This document shows, one piece after another, positions 46,196-58,000 of a DNA stretch of 64,000 bases. This DNA is from Alternaria dauci. Its lineage: Eukaryota; Ascomycota; Dothideomycetes; Pleosporales; Pleosporaceae. The DNA lies in the NCBI RefSeq assembly GCF_042100115.1, contig NC_091272.1, forward strand, positions 930,001-994,000, given 5' to 3'. Each line of letters opens with the position of its first letter. Positions within the stretch are counted from its first letter, which is position 1. The notes under the pieces were generated by a model. It saw nothing but the letters and a program-made list of their open reading frames with translations, was not told where the DNA came from and did no database searches. Position numbers and translations under genes: made by a program.

Positions 46196-47737
46196 CTAGT
46201 ACGTCCTCGCCAAGTTGCGGAGGTACCAGTCGACAAGCCGCCTGCCGACCTTTGCCTCTGAAACGTGGATAAGATCCTGGTAAATGTCAGCACACGCATC
46301 TTTCCCTGCATATACGCTTCTACTTACACCCTCCATGGCGTAGTCGAGATCGCTGGCTTGGATAATGTCACCATCCAGCAGACCGCCCTCGGCCCACCTT
46401 ATTTGCCTGCTCCTCTGCTTGTTGACGAGCAGCCAGCACCTCAGCTTCTCTGGCTCTACCTCCAGGAACCCAGCGAGCTTCTTAAGATCCATGGTTGTGT
46501 AGAGCTTGAGGTAGCTCTTGACGGTGGGCGACATCATGTTGTTCTTGACCTCGTCCATGAAGATGCGGAGGTGGTGCTCCACGGGGTCAATGTTGACCTC
46601 TGGGTTGTCAAAGTCGGGCGGCGTGGGGCTGATGAACTTGGGGCAGGCAGTGCGGAACAGCTCCTCGAAGAGGGGAAGGGATTCAGGACCACCGCGCTGC
46701 AGCCTGTTAAACTGCTCGCCGTACTTCTCCCTGAGAGCAGTGTGGATGGTGTCATCGAGCCTGGTGGGCTGGAATGCTACGCAAATGGCGACAAGTGCGT
46801 ACATCTGGTCGTTCTTCTTGGTGATTGAGTCGTACTGCGCGTTCTTCTGGAAGTTCTTTGTCCGCGAGACGTAGACGAGGATGTGGCTGAACATGCGGAT
46901 GGCATCCGAGTATCGTCGCATCATCATGTACGAGAATCCGACGTAGTAGTATGTGGTGAAGTGCGCGGCCATGACACGGGCGAACATGGCCTTTTTGTTG
47001 AGCTCAATGTCGTCGAGCGTCTTGAGCGCCAGACTAAAGTCTCCGAGCAGACAGTGCACGCGGAGCAGACCGATGATGGAGAAGTAGCCCAGCATCTTGT
47101 ACAGCGGCCTGTTGCCGTACTCGCCCGCGTACAGACTGGCGTCCTCGCCCCGCTTCATGGCCGCCAGCTGCTCGCTGATCTGTGACCGCTGGATGAGCGA
47201 GTACAGGACGTTGAGGACGCTGTAGCAGCCCCATGTGTTTGGGTTCTCGCGCAGGAGCGCAATCTCCTCCTCGTTCTCGTTCTTCTGGGCGACTCGTTGG
47301 CGGTAGCTGCAGAAGCTGTTGAACTGGTAGATGAACTCGTCGATGACGTCCCAGGCCCAGTAGTACTACCCGCAGTGTTAGCCCTGCCATGTGCCTGCTG
47401 TCCCGGCTTTCCTTACGTTTGGCACTTCCAGGTCGACGGGACCCTCCGAGTTGAGGATGTAGTGGAAGAGGTTGCAGTAGCTGTCGTAACTCGCAAACTT
47501 GGTCTCGAGCGTCGCCTGGAATTCGAGGGGCGTGGCAGCCGCCTGCAGTTGCGCGTGGATGTCCTGGTTGCTGTTGATCGAGGGCATGCGGTCGAGGTCC
47601 TCCATGCCGTCGTACTGGACCTGCTCCCGGTAGTCGTTTGCCATGGCCTCCTCCTCGACGTCCGAATCGTCATCCGGGGCGCGCCTGGCAGCCTCGCCAT
47701 TCTGGTACTGCGGCGGAACACGCTCGCGCAGACTCAT
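46196..47737 (-). CDS. Eukaryotic translation initiation factor 3 subunit L
   Basis: Subunit L of eIF3, the scaffold that recruits the 40S ribosome and mRNA; subunit L is present in filamentous fungi and absent from budding yeast. Exons 47737-47417, 47365-46328 and 46276-46196 give 479 aa, in the family range. Characteristic sequence includes ATLETKFASYDSYCNLFHYILNSE, YYWAWDVIDEFIYQFNSFCSYR, LYKMLGYFSIIGLLRVHCLLGDFSLALKTLDDIELN, YYYVGFSYMMMRRYSDAIR and a PCI-like C-terminal half (VKSYLKLYTTMDLKKLAGFLEVE, then RQIRWAEGGLLDGDIIQASDLDYAMEG). The ATG was chosen over a nine-codon non-ATG extension. Two introns of 51 bp both carry good branch and splice signals. Confidence 0.96.
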
Positions 47738-48377
47738 GTTGAGTGTTGGTTTGGGCGACGGCACACGGGTGCTTCAAAGGGGGAGGGAGGGGTGAATGTC
47801 GTGTCGTGGTGCTGCTCCCCGCCTTGTCACGAAATTTGGCGTTCTGTGCGCTTGCTAGCGTCAGTCTGCTATCGATAGCACCCAAGCAGCAAGGCACAAG
47901 CACAGCACACACAGCCAAGGGCAGGCGCGACTACTGGGATCAACAGCCAGGGCAGGGGCGGCGCGCCAGAAGGCACTCCACTCATCCCTCACGGCTGGCC
48001 TCTATCGCGCATTCGTCCTGATTCGATTCACCGGCATCTGCCTCAATCTTGGGACACCGCCATGGCGTGAGCAAGTCTGGCGAGCCCATGTCGTTCAACG
48101 GCGCCGGGTCCGTAGTTTCGCCCTAGAGCATGCGCGCGCAGTCATGGTGAATCAATCATCGAGGCTTTAGGCGCGCTCGGTGCATGTTATGATGTCTTCG
48201 CATCGCGTGTGGCTAAGAAACTACAAAAGCCCGCCGTCCCCTATCCGTGGAGCTTCTGAAGCCGCCTGCATTCACTACCGCTGTCAAAACTCTACTGTCT
48301 TTACCCTCGGCGCTACAGCTCTTGTCGCCGCGCCTCACCACCATATCCGCGCTGTGACTCGCTTATTACCCGCCGTC
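47738..48377. promoter_or_regulatory. Divergent promoter region between eIF3l and EthD genes
   Basis: About 640 bp between diverging start codons. A pyrimidine-rich tract lies just upstream of the EthD gene. An in-frame upstream ATG pair near 48183 and 48189 could extend the EthD protein by about 65 poorly conserved residues. Confidence 0.45.
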
Positions 48378-48866
48378 ATGGCCTACACCGTCGTCCTCTT
48401 CGTCACTCGCAACCCCAGACTCACCTCGGAAGAGTTCAGAGACCACTATGAGCACATTCACATACCCCTGGCCCATTCTCTGCTCGCAAAGTGCTGGCCG
48501 ATCGATTTCAAGCGTCGCTATCTCGCGCGGATTAACCGGAAGGGTTTTGGTGGACCGGCAAATCCAGACCGGCCACCGCTTATGCTACGGGGGGAAATGC
48601 ATGAGCTCGACTGCGACTGCATCGCAGAAATGACCTTTGACAGCGAACGTCGCTTCCAAGAGTTCTACAAGGGCATATATGCAAAAGAAAACGCAGCTAT
48701 CCTGGCAAGAGACGAGGAAAGATTTCTGGAAACAGGAAAAACAAGAGTCATCGTCGTAGGCGAGACTTGGACCACGGATGAACACGGCGTCACTACGAGT
48801 GAAATAGGCTACATCCGCAAGAACGAGAGGTCGGACAGTGAAACCAGTGGTAGCGGCCAAAGTTGA
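48378..48866 (+). CDS. EthD-domain (dimeric alpha-beta barrel) protein
   Basis: Single exon, 162 aa from the ATG of AYTVVLFVTRNP. The EthD signature is clear: LTSEEFRDHYEHIHIPLAHSL, in which the fungal family has the (Y/H)xxxHxPL-type motif. Then come RRYLARI and CDCIAEMTFDSERRFQEFYKGIY, with the second half of the ferredoxin-like barrel ending in FLETGKTRVIVVGET. EthD proteins are small dimeric barrels, often of unknown substrate; fungal ones include tailoring enzymes of polyketide pathways. No cluster genes are adjacent, so a metabolic assignment is not possible. Confidence 0.85.
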   Translation: MAYTVVLFVTRNPRLTSEEFRDHYEHIHIPLAHSLLAKCWPIDFKRRYLARINRKGFGGPANPDRPPLMLRGEMHELDCDCIAEMTFDSERRFQEFYKGIYAKENAAILARDEERFLETGKTRVIVVGETWTTDEHGVTTSEIGYIRKNERSDSETSGSGQS

Positions 48867-49393
48867 AACAAGAGACGCATGCAGACATGCGACCAAACGC
48901 ACCACGCGCGCCATGTGAAGAGCTGAGCTGCTGAGGCATCTGCATTGGGACCCGGGTTAACCGAGTGGCGCTGAATAATCGCGCTTTAACCTAAGATGAT
49001 CGGCGTTTGAACAATTTGGGAGGGGGCTGGCGCTGGGCGCGATTAGGCACCCTATCGCTACCAGTGTTGATGGCGGGCAGGAGTTTATTGGATGTCCTTT
49101 TGTCTTATACCATTTTCTTCGATCTCTGGGGCATCTGGAGACTGGCCTAGATCGCACAAAAAGCGAGTCAATCAATACACTTCATTTTACTCAATTCCAC
49201 GACGTTTGTTGACACTTTGCAAAAATACTTGCCGGAATAGGTCTAGTAGTTTCCCTTGTGACCATCCAGACTATGGAGTGTGTGCATAGATCGCCCAAAG
49301 CCCAAAGACCCAAAAGCAACGAGTAGAACGCGCGCACGAGTGATGGAGCTTGCGGGATCGCATTGAACTAGCAGTCTTCAAGTCCGCCGCCTC
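48867..49393. other. Intergenic region between convergent genes
   Basis: About 530 bp between the stop codons of the EthD gene and the nitrilase-family gene. No gene, tRNA or repeat recognised. Confidence 0.5.
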
Positions 49394-50435
49394 TCAAAGC
49401 TTCCCCTCTTTCGAATGCCTATACACATAGTGCCAATCCCCCCTCGCAATGTCCGACCTGACCTGATAGTTGCTTTCGGCATCCTCCAGAATCTGCATAT
49501 CCAAATCAACAACACACATGCCCTCCCCTGCCCCTCCCAACTTTCCCAAAGCCCCAACAAACGGCACAGTAACTTGACTCAACCCCGCATACCCCTTCCC
49601 AGGCGGACCCCCCGCATTCGCAAAGACAACCGCGCACGTATTCTCAAACGCACGTGCCGTCAACATGGAGTCGAGGAAAAGTGCCTCGGCAGCAGGATTG
49701 CGCGCGAGGCCCGCGGCGTTGCAGTCATTCAGGGTCCAGAACGTAGGGATGATGATGATCTGAGCGCCCTGGGCGATGAGTTCGCGAAAGGCTTCGGGGA
49801 ACGCGAGATCCCAGCAGATCAGCAGCCCGACTTTCCCGACAGGCGTGTCGAAGACTTCGTGGGGAGAGTGGCCTGAACCTGTGAGATGGTCGCGTTCGGG
49901 GCCCCAGAGGTTTTTCTTGATGTATTTCCCTGCTATCTCGCCCGAGGGGGAGATGAAGTAGCATACGTTGAGGAGCCGGTCTTCTTCGGCCGAGCTCTCT
50001 TTATGGGATTCGACTATAGTTCCAGGGACAATGGCTGGACGAGGCGATTTAGCTTGGTCGACGGAGACATGAGGGGTTGGTGGGGTTTACAGATGTTGCA
50101 CTCTTTGGCTAACTCGCAGTACTTCTCTAGATAGCCTCCACATTGTTCAACGACGGCTAGGAACTCTGGATCCTTTGGTTTCCAATTCGTGAGATGGTAC
50201 TCTGGCAAGACGGCGAGTTGAGCACCTTGCGATGCTGCAGACCGAACAAACTCGGCAGCCTTGCTAAAATTATGCTCTGGTTGCAGGGGCTGGTAAAAGT
50301 TAGTAAGAGAATCGACTTGTTGGGTGATGGTAGTGAAGGTAATAAGCAATAATGGGATACGTAATATAGCGTGGGGTAAGCATGAGGTACCTTTGGGTGG
50401 AGCTGGATAACAGCCACCTTGATCGTCGGCGCCAT
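49394..50435 (-). CDS. Carbon-nitrogen hydrolase (nitrilase superfamily)
   Basis: Hydrolyses nitriles, amides or ureido groups; the substrate of this member is not evident. Exons 50435-50391, 50289-50091 and 50034-49394 splice in phase to 294 aa. Start: MAPTIKVAVIQLHPK, then PEHNFSKAAEFVRSAASQGAQLAVLPEYHLTNW, which carries the catalytic Glu. ISPSGEIAGKYIKKNLWGPERDHL carries the catalytic Lys. VGLLICWDLAFPEAFRELIAQGAQIIIIPTFW carries the nucleophile Cys. The downstream part (RAFENTCAVVFANAGG) is also typical. The GPERDHLTGSG segment resembles omega-amidase or N-carbamoyl-type branches, but I would not assign one. The long first intron (about 100 bp) contains no coding signal. Confidence 0.93.
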
Positions 50436-51042
50436 GTCTTATCCTATGAAATGCGCGAATACTACTCTGTGGGATTAGTACAATTGTTGCAGTAAGGTTG
50501 CGATCGTGTAAGTTGCACTTCATCAGACGTATGACATAGTTACATCTGACGCTTGCACATTAATGCAAGGCTAATGCTCGCTAAACACGACAAGCTTTCT
50601 GCCCATGTAGTCAAGGATGCTCAACATCTTGATAAGCAGCGCTGATCACAGAATGCTGGATTGGGATCGTCGTATGTCACAAGTAAAAATCATGATTTGA
50701 AGTAATCGAGGGGTATCTATATAGGAAAGAAACATACTCTCCCCAACACCTGTCGAGAACTGTACCGTCAACCAGCTGTACGACACGACATGTTTCTCGA
50801 CAACATACCCATATTGCCACTCCCATCGGGGTTGCCTCCGCTCGCGACCACTGGATCAGCATGCCTTTAGAAATCGATCGACGGCCGCTCCAAGTAAGAG
50901 ATACACCTTAGTTTGCTTGAAAAATACCGCAACGCGAAGAAACTCAGTATGAGTGGAAGGTTCAATCAAGAAACTGTGACTCCTCGCCGACCCCATGGGA
51001 GGCGCCGAGCTACGATGGGCAACGAGCCTCCATAGGAGCCGC
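50436..51042. other. Intergenic region
   Basis: About 600 bp upstream of the nitrilase gene and downstream of the RRM gene. Nothing recognised. Confidence 0.5.
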
Positions 51043-52577
51043 TTATGCTACGACACCGTCAGCCCAATGGTAACCATCAACCTGCACACCATGGGTCCTG
51101 TACGATTCCTCTTCAGACTCGGATCCGTCAGCAGAACCAGTGTCGAGAATAGCATACTGGTTGACCACAGGCGCAGGTTTCATAGGCATACGTGCGACGG
51201 GAACATGGGTCTTCTTGGGTTGGGGTAACGGTCCGGCGCATTCATCTGGATAGTACTCGACACGCGTGCCTTTGTATATGCTGCGTGACATCATGCACGT
51301 CCTGGCGAACAGAGCATTGTGGATAGAGTTGGTCGAGATGTACGCATCGCCGTTCCTGAAGTATATGTCGACCACGATGAGGTTGTGAATGTGATCAAGT
51401 TGATCACGGATCTGGTCTGTAGTGACCTTGCCTGCAACCCCTCGTACTACCAGGTTCCGCGTGGCGCCGCCAGCTATTTTGTTGGACACATGCGGTGGCA
51501 CGTGGAACTGTCGGTCGCTCCAACGGAACTCAAGCTGACATAATTAGCCTTGGGCATATCTTTCTGACGGCGTATAACGTACCCTCTTCGTGTGCAAGTA
51601 GATGTCGTTGCGCTTGGCATAAGCTAGGAATTCGGCAGCTCCTTCAACGAACGAGATGGTGGCAGATCGGTCGTTGCGGAGAAATATGTCGAGAAGTCTT
51701 CCGCCACGGACAATGCCAGCCAGGTCTTTATGTGTAGTACGTTCAGAGAGGTTGGTGATCAGTACAGTTCGCTGATCATGGAGTGGTATACGGCGGCCTG
51801 AAATTGGCTCCTGGTCTTCGTCTTGTGGACTATCTGCGTCTCCTGTGAAGGACTCAGATGCGCCATAGCTAACGACTCGATGGACCGATTGCGAAGGTCT
51901 AGGCTGGAGACCGTGGCTGGCAGCGGTGTGATCCGACTCTGGTTTGTAGTAAATCGACGTAGGCGTAGCTACAGGTGTGGCTCTTGACTCGGCAGGTGTG
52001 TGCTCCGACACGTAATCGTAGCTCGATGGTGCGTCACTCGAAACCCCGTTCTCGCCTTGTAGCAATGTCTCCAAGGTCTCGGTCGTCAGGCCTCCACGAA
52101 ACAAGGCACTCTTGAGGAGATCTATTCACGGTTAGAGGCAAGTAGCACCGAGTTGGAGCAGTGGGGTGCACACGGTATTCGCGCATTGCTTGAATCTACG
52201 AGCAAATCGATCGTTAGCATTGAGACGATAAGAACAAGGATGAGCATGAGCGAGAAGGACTGGGAAGACCCAATGGCGACTCTGGGCACTTTTGACATGA
52301 ACATGACGTACCATGTACTCATGCTCTGCTTTGCTGATGGTGACATTATCCGACAGATCAGTGCCGTAGCTAACAGGCTGATTGGAGGTATGCTGTCACG
52401 CAGAGTCAGTTCCGCGAAGAACGGGTGGACAGCTACTGCGTGGGCAATACTGACAAACTCGGCCCTGTGAATTCCATCAGCAAACAGTCCGGCGCATGAC
52501 CAAAGTTGGTGTGGCATGGGCACTCACTTGCGTAGAAGGGCGTTGAAATAGGATTTGCCTATGGTTACGGTGGCCAT
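51043..52577 (-). CDS. Two-RRM RNA-binding protein (Nrd1/Msa1-like fungal class)
   Basis: Six exons: 52577-52528, 52464-52455 (10 nt), 52377-52312, 52195-52174, 52121-51583 and 51534-51043. All phases fit and give 392 aa. The 5' exons assemble into VTIGKSYFNALLRKAEF, then DNVTISKAEHEYM, IQAMREY and LLKSALFRGGLTTETLETLL, a pattern I recognise from fungal RRM proteins of the negative-regulator-of-differentiation type. RRM1 is at about 165-235 (RTVLITNLSERTTHKDLAGIV..ATISFVEGAAEFLAYAK). RRM2 is at about 250-325 (TRNLVVRGVAGKVTTDQIRDQL..AYISTNSIHNALFARTC). The tail is Pro/Ser/Glu-rich. The gene is divergent from BCS1. The microexon is required to keep the conserved N-terminus in frame. Confidence 0.8.
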
Positions 52578-53053
52578 GGCGCAAAGGTGAAGAAGAGCAG
52601 AAGGCTCTGAGCCGAAGATGCCTCTGAGGAGCGGTTCAGGATTAGGATTTTGCGAACTGGGCAAGCTGTGATAGTTATCTCAGTGACGGGGGGCGCGCCA
52701 GGCCCAAGCTCGCCCTAGCGCTCCACCTCTCCGCAGTCCTGGGAAAGCGCCATGGATAGCTTTCCGCGACGCGACCCCGGATTGCCCATGCAGCTGCGTC
52801 TTGACCATGCCAGCAGCAACGTCTTGTTTTTTTCTTTTTTTCTTTTTTTTGCCTCCTTGTTTGCGACGTTTACGTGACAAACACAACGGTGTGACAAGAC
52901 CCTCGTTAATAAAAGTCCACGTTGCAGGCGAGCGCTGTGCCACTCATGGCTGTTTGCCGCACGGTATGATAGGACGCGGCGCGGGCGACGTCGTTCCCGC
53001 GCTAGCGCCAATGGCGTATCAAATTTCTGGACAGGCGCGCCTCTCAGCAGCTC
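52578..53053. promoter_or_regulatory. Divergent promoter region between RRM gene and BCS1
   Basis: About 475 bp between diverging start codons. It contains a T-rich tract (TTTTTTTCTTTTTTTCTTTTTTTT at about 52827-52850), which may act as a nucleosome-depleting poly(dA:dT) element serving both genes. Confidence 0.5.
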
Positions 53054-54571
53054 ATGGAACCCAACACGCCTCAACACCAGCTGGCCAAGCACATCACTGC
53101 CGGCGGTAGCAGTCCTGGTCTTGGCTCGCCTTTCTCGCAAATCACCGACAACCCCTTCTTCACCGCCGTATGATTCACCCTGGGGCCAATGCATGCTTTC
53201 TGGAACATGTGCTCACTGATGCCATAGGGCTTCGGCCTCGCAGCGCTTGGGGTTGCGGCACGGACTGGCCAGAAGGGACTCCAACATGGCGCTGCATTCA
53301 TACGCCGCCGCATGCTCGTCGACCTGGAAATCACTCGCCATGACGATGCCTATCCGTGGGTCCTTCAATGGATGACCAACTACCACCGCGCACAGCAAGC
53401 CGGCGCCAGGCCGCTGGTCCACAACGGCGTCCTCTCCAGAGTGCTCAATCGCATTGACCCGCGCATGCACCACCTCCAAGTTCAGACGTACACGCCGCAA
53501 GATGGGCCCTCGCACGCTGCCCACTTCTCCTTCGTGCCAGGCCCGGGCAAGCACTTTCTGCGCTACAAGAACGCCTTCATCCTCGTCGACAGGCAGCGAG
53601 AGCGCAACAGTCTGAACGTCAAAGACGGCGTCCCCTTCGAGACGATCAACCTCACGACCCTCTACTCGCATCGCGACATCTTCGAAGACATCTTCGCCGA
53701 GGCACACCAGATATACCAGCAGTCGCAGGAGGGCAAGACTGTCATATACAACTCCATGGGCACCATGTGGCAGCCCTTTGGAGATGCTAAGCGGAAGCGG
53801 CCCCTGGACTCTGTCGTCCTTGAGCGCGGTGTCAAGGAGCGCATCGTAGAGGACATGGAGGCTTTCATCGCATCACGCAAGTGGTACTTGGACCGTGGCA
53901 TACCGTACAGGCGAGGCTACCTACTGTACGGTCCCCCGGGCACCGGAAAGAGCTCCTTCATTCAGGCTGTTGCAGGTCATCTCGACTTCAATATTGCCAT
54001 TCTGAATGTCAGCGAGCGCGGCCTCACAGACGATAGATTGAACCATCTGCTGACCAAGGTCCCTCGGCGGACAGTAGTGCTGCTGGAAGATGTCGATGTC
54101 GCATTCATGAACCGCAAGACGCCTGGAGAAGACGGATTTGCTAGCCACTCGGTCACCTTCTCTGGACTGCTTAATGCTCTTGACGGCGTGGCTAGTGCCG
54201 AAGAGCGCATCATCTTCCTAACGACAAACCACGTCGAAAGACTGGACGAAGCGCTCATTCGACCCGGCCGCGTGGATATGACGGTAAGGCTCGGTGAGGC
54301 AACCGAATATCAGATCGAGCAGCTCTGGGACCGATTCTATGCAGAATTCGATGCAGGCGGGCAAGCGAAGCAGAGATTTATGGCTAGAGTCAGAGAGTTG
54401 GGCCTCGTCGACTCGGTGAGCACTGCAGCGCTACAGGGTTTGTTTCTTTACAACAAGGACGACACCGAGGGCGCTATTGCGATGGTTGAGGGCCTCACCG
54501 CTGGTCACAAAGCTGACAACCACGTGGGTATCCCGGGTCACGTTGATGTGAACCAGATGACGTCACATTGA
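53054..54571 (+). CDS. BCS1: BCS1-type mitochondrial AAA ATPase
   Basis: Inner-membrane AAA protein that translocates the folded Rieske iron-sulphur protein during cytochrome bc1 assembly. Exons 53054-53167 and 53228-54571 give 485 aa (yeast Bcs1 456). The N-terminus has a single span-like region (GFGLAALGVAARTG) followed by the BCS1-specific domain (RRRMLVDLEITRHDDAYPWVLQWM, then RPLDSVVLERGVKERIVEDMEAFI). AAA module: Walker A YGPPGTGKSSF, Walker B TVVLLEDVDVAF, sensor region IIFLTTNHVERLDEALIRPGRVD with the arginine finger. There is no cleavable presequence, as expected for BCS1. It is close to the N-terminally divergent RRM gene. Confidence 0.95.
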
Positions 54572-55037
54572 GCGTTCGCACTTTTATGTAGAAACAATGT
54601 AAAAAATTCCCGGCTGCACACGCTGCGGCTCCGTCCGCGCGGACATGCAGCTGTCAAGAGAGAGTTGATCCGTGAGTGTACCAGGATAGTGAGGCATGCA
54701 GGTGTGTGATGATATGCAGGCGGCTCGCGCGCGCGGGAGCGTGGGAGCCTTTTTGCTGGGAACTCCACATCGTCGCCCGGATCTAACCGCTTACCGTGAA
54801 GACATTGCGTCGACAGGGGACGCACCATTGGATGACTCCAGTAATAATGCATCATTGACCTAATTCTGGACCTATTCCGCGCATTCATCTAATCAGATCA
54901 TCGGCAATATTACGGCCCAACACAAGGCAGCGTGTGATTTTATCTGATCATTTGATTCCGAACGTCGCGCGAGGCCGCTTTGGCGCGACAAACGGGAACA
55001 CTTGTACACGCGCCCCTGGCCACACCCACCCATACAT
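54572..55037. other. Intergenic region between BCS1 and OPT transporter
   Basis: About 465 bp on the same strand, holding the BCS1 3' UTR and OPT promoter. No further gene recognised. Confidence 0.5.
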
Positions 55038-58000
55038 ATGGCTAACGAGGACGGGTGCGGGTCATCTTCGTCGCTTGCTCCCTCGTCCGTCCATTCTTCT
55101 AGAACCACGCGACACGACCCTCTTGCCATCTCTCACGGCAGCTACGAGTTGCAGGACTTGCCCGGGAAACAAAAGAAAGCAAGGAACATAGCCACATCCG
55201 AAACGACTTCTGATGACGATCTTGATCTGCCAGCTGGCCGCCCCGAGAATCCTACACGATCCGTCAAGAAGGCAATGTCAAGAGTACCTCTTCTGGTGAG
55301 ATCGAGCCCGGCGCAGGGAACAGGTAAGCAAGCCGCTGAACTGCTGTCAAGCGCCATGGTCGTTAATCGCCCCCCTCGGGCTCTTGACGTGTGCACAAGT
55401 ACCACGATGCACAAGGCGCACGGAATCTCATTCGCTACACGTGCTGACTTCACCCCCCAGGGTCATATGGCGTCCTGCCTATTCTTTCTTCCAGTCCAGA
55501 CGAGTCTGATGAGAACAATGTCGTGAATGCGACAAGAAAGAAGAAAGGAAAGAGCAGACTTTCGCATAGTGAACCCACGTTACTCTCGGGTCACAACCAC
55601 GATGATTCAATACGGAGTGAACCAATCCTTTCAAGCACTCGCAAGTCACGTCGTAGGACGGGTGACGCTGATCGTAGCAGCACGACGCTTGGTGTAGCCT
55701 CCAGTGGCCAGGAGGAAAGTCGTTTCGAAGCAAGGTTCAACGCCAGCGGCCTCGACCCTTCTACTGCTGGTGCGCCACTGTTTGACAGTTCAACCTCTTC
55801 GAGCAGTACGCTAGACGACAATGAATCTTCCGACGACGACCTACACGATATGAAGGGTAACCCGTCCGATAACTCGCCCTACGCTCAAGTCAGGGCATCT
55901 GTTGCTGCTACTGACAACCTCTCCCTGTCCATTGATACCCCGCGCATGTGGTTCCTGTCGATTCTGTTTTCCATTGCTGGTTCTTCAACCAACCTGTTCT
56001 TTTCCCTACGATACCCTAGCGTTAGCCTTACTCCTATTATTGCACTACTGCTTGTCCATCCTCTCGGTCTGCTATGGGACCAACTTCTTAAACGACACGA
56101 CGACCCCGAAGAAACCTTCATCGATGGCTGCGCTCAAACAACCTCGCACCACCCCCAATCTCCACAGAACAAAGCCACATGGACACGCCGGCTACGGCTC
56201 TGGCTTGCTCAAGGCCGCTGGAACGAAAAGGAACACTGCTGCGTTTACGTCAGCAGCAATGTATCCTTTGGCTTTGCCTTTGCAACTGATGTGAGTATAT
56301 TGGTGGAGTGGAAGGGTACATGCTAACCTTTGCAAGGTCATCGTCGAGCAGGTCAAATTCTACAAGCAAGACCTCGGCATCATGTATCAAGTAATGCTCA
56401 TCCTCTCTACCCAAATCCTGGGCTACTCCCTTGCCGGCATTACCAGACGTTATTTGGTCCGACCTAGCGGTATGATATGGCCAAGCACATTGGTTTCCAC
56501 TGCCATGTTTACCGCATTGCATAAAGATGAGAACAAGCCTGCCGATGGCTGGACCATGGCTCCACGGAAGTTCTTCAAACGCGTATTTCTGGGGTCTGTC
56601 GCGTTTTACTTCCTACCTGGGCTCCTGTTTCCAGCATTGAGTTATTTCAATGTGATTACCTGGTTTGCGCCAAAGAGTGTTGTCGTTGCCAACCTGTTCG
56701 GAATCTCATCCGGCCTGGGACTATTTCCAGTGACATTCGACTGGGCGCAAATTGCATACATTGGCTCCCCCTTGATCACCCCCTTCTGGGCTGCCATGAA
56801 CATCCTTGGAGGGCTTGTAATGGTCATGTGGATCGCAGCTCCAATCATGTGTAAGTATTCCGAAGAGATAACGGTCACTCGCGCTAACAGATACAGACTA
56901 CAAGAACGTCCTTTACTCCTCGTACATGCCCATCCTCTCATCGGCCGTATGGGACAACCGTGGCAAGCCGTACGATGTCAGCAAGATTCTGACCGAGAAC
57001 TTCCTCTTCGACGAAGAAGCGTACAAACAATACAGTCGTGTCTATCTTCCGATAACCTATGTATTGAGCTACGCTCTGCAATTTGCCGGCCTTACCGCTC
57101 TGCTTTCACACACTGGGCTATGGTATGGAAAGGATATTTGGAGGCAATGGCGTCGCTCCTGGGCGGAGATCCGCAAGGAGTCGGCCCAGGACTACCAGCC
57201 ATTGGTGAACGGAACCGACGCCAACAATCGCCCGGCTTCACCTGCAATGCTCCGACACAGGCCCAGTACGACGTCAGAACCGGACGTGGAAGACCTACTG
57301 TCCGCAGAAGACGTGCACAACCGTCTCATGCGCAAATATGAGGATGTGCCACTAACTTGGTATCTCCTAACAGGCGTTAGTATGGCCGCTGTCGGCATGT
57401 TCGTCGTCGAGTACTACCCTGTTCACCTACCCTGGTACGGTCTTTTGCTAGCTCTCGGCATCGGCGCGGTTCTCTTCGTGCCCATCGGCATTGTCATGGC
57501 CATCACAAATCAACAAAGCAGCATCTACCTCATCTGCCAACTGATTTGCGGCGTTGTCTTCCCCGGCCGGCCCGTTGCAAACATGGTCTTCACGACCTTT
57601 GGCTACATTTCATCCACACAGGGCCTGAAGTTTGCTTCAGATCTGAAGCTTGGTCACTACATGAAGATTCCTCCCAAAATCCTCTTCAAGCTTCAGCTTT
57701 CTGTCACCATTGTCTCCAGTCTGACGCAGATTGGTGTACTCAACTGGATGCTGAATTACATACCCGGTATCTGCACACCACAAGCTATCAACGGCTTCAA
57801 CTGCCCAATCGCCCGCGTACACTTCAACGGAAGTATCCTTTGGGGCGTTGTCGGACCAGGAAAGTTCTTCGGCCCAGGCGCACTCTACCAACACCTGATC
57901 TGGGCATTCCCTGTGGGCGCCATTGCACCCGTCATCATCTGGTGGCTCGCTCGTGGAGACCGCAAGTCTATCCTTAGTAAAGTCAATCTCGCCGTTGTGT

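Noticed and set aside
46265..47878. Long plus-strand frames opposite eIF3l
   Set aside because: They are shadow frames of a well-conserved gene with strong third-position GC bias.
48378..50435. Possible biosynthetic cluster (EthD protein plus nitrilase-family enzyme, with a methyltransferase at the window edge)
   Set aside because: The EthD and nitrilase genes are convergent and flanked by housekeeping genes (eIF3l, BCS1). The methyltransferase is 47 kb away. No backbone synthase, cytochrome P450 or cluster regulator is present.
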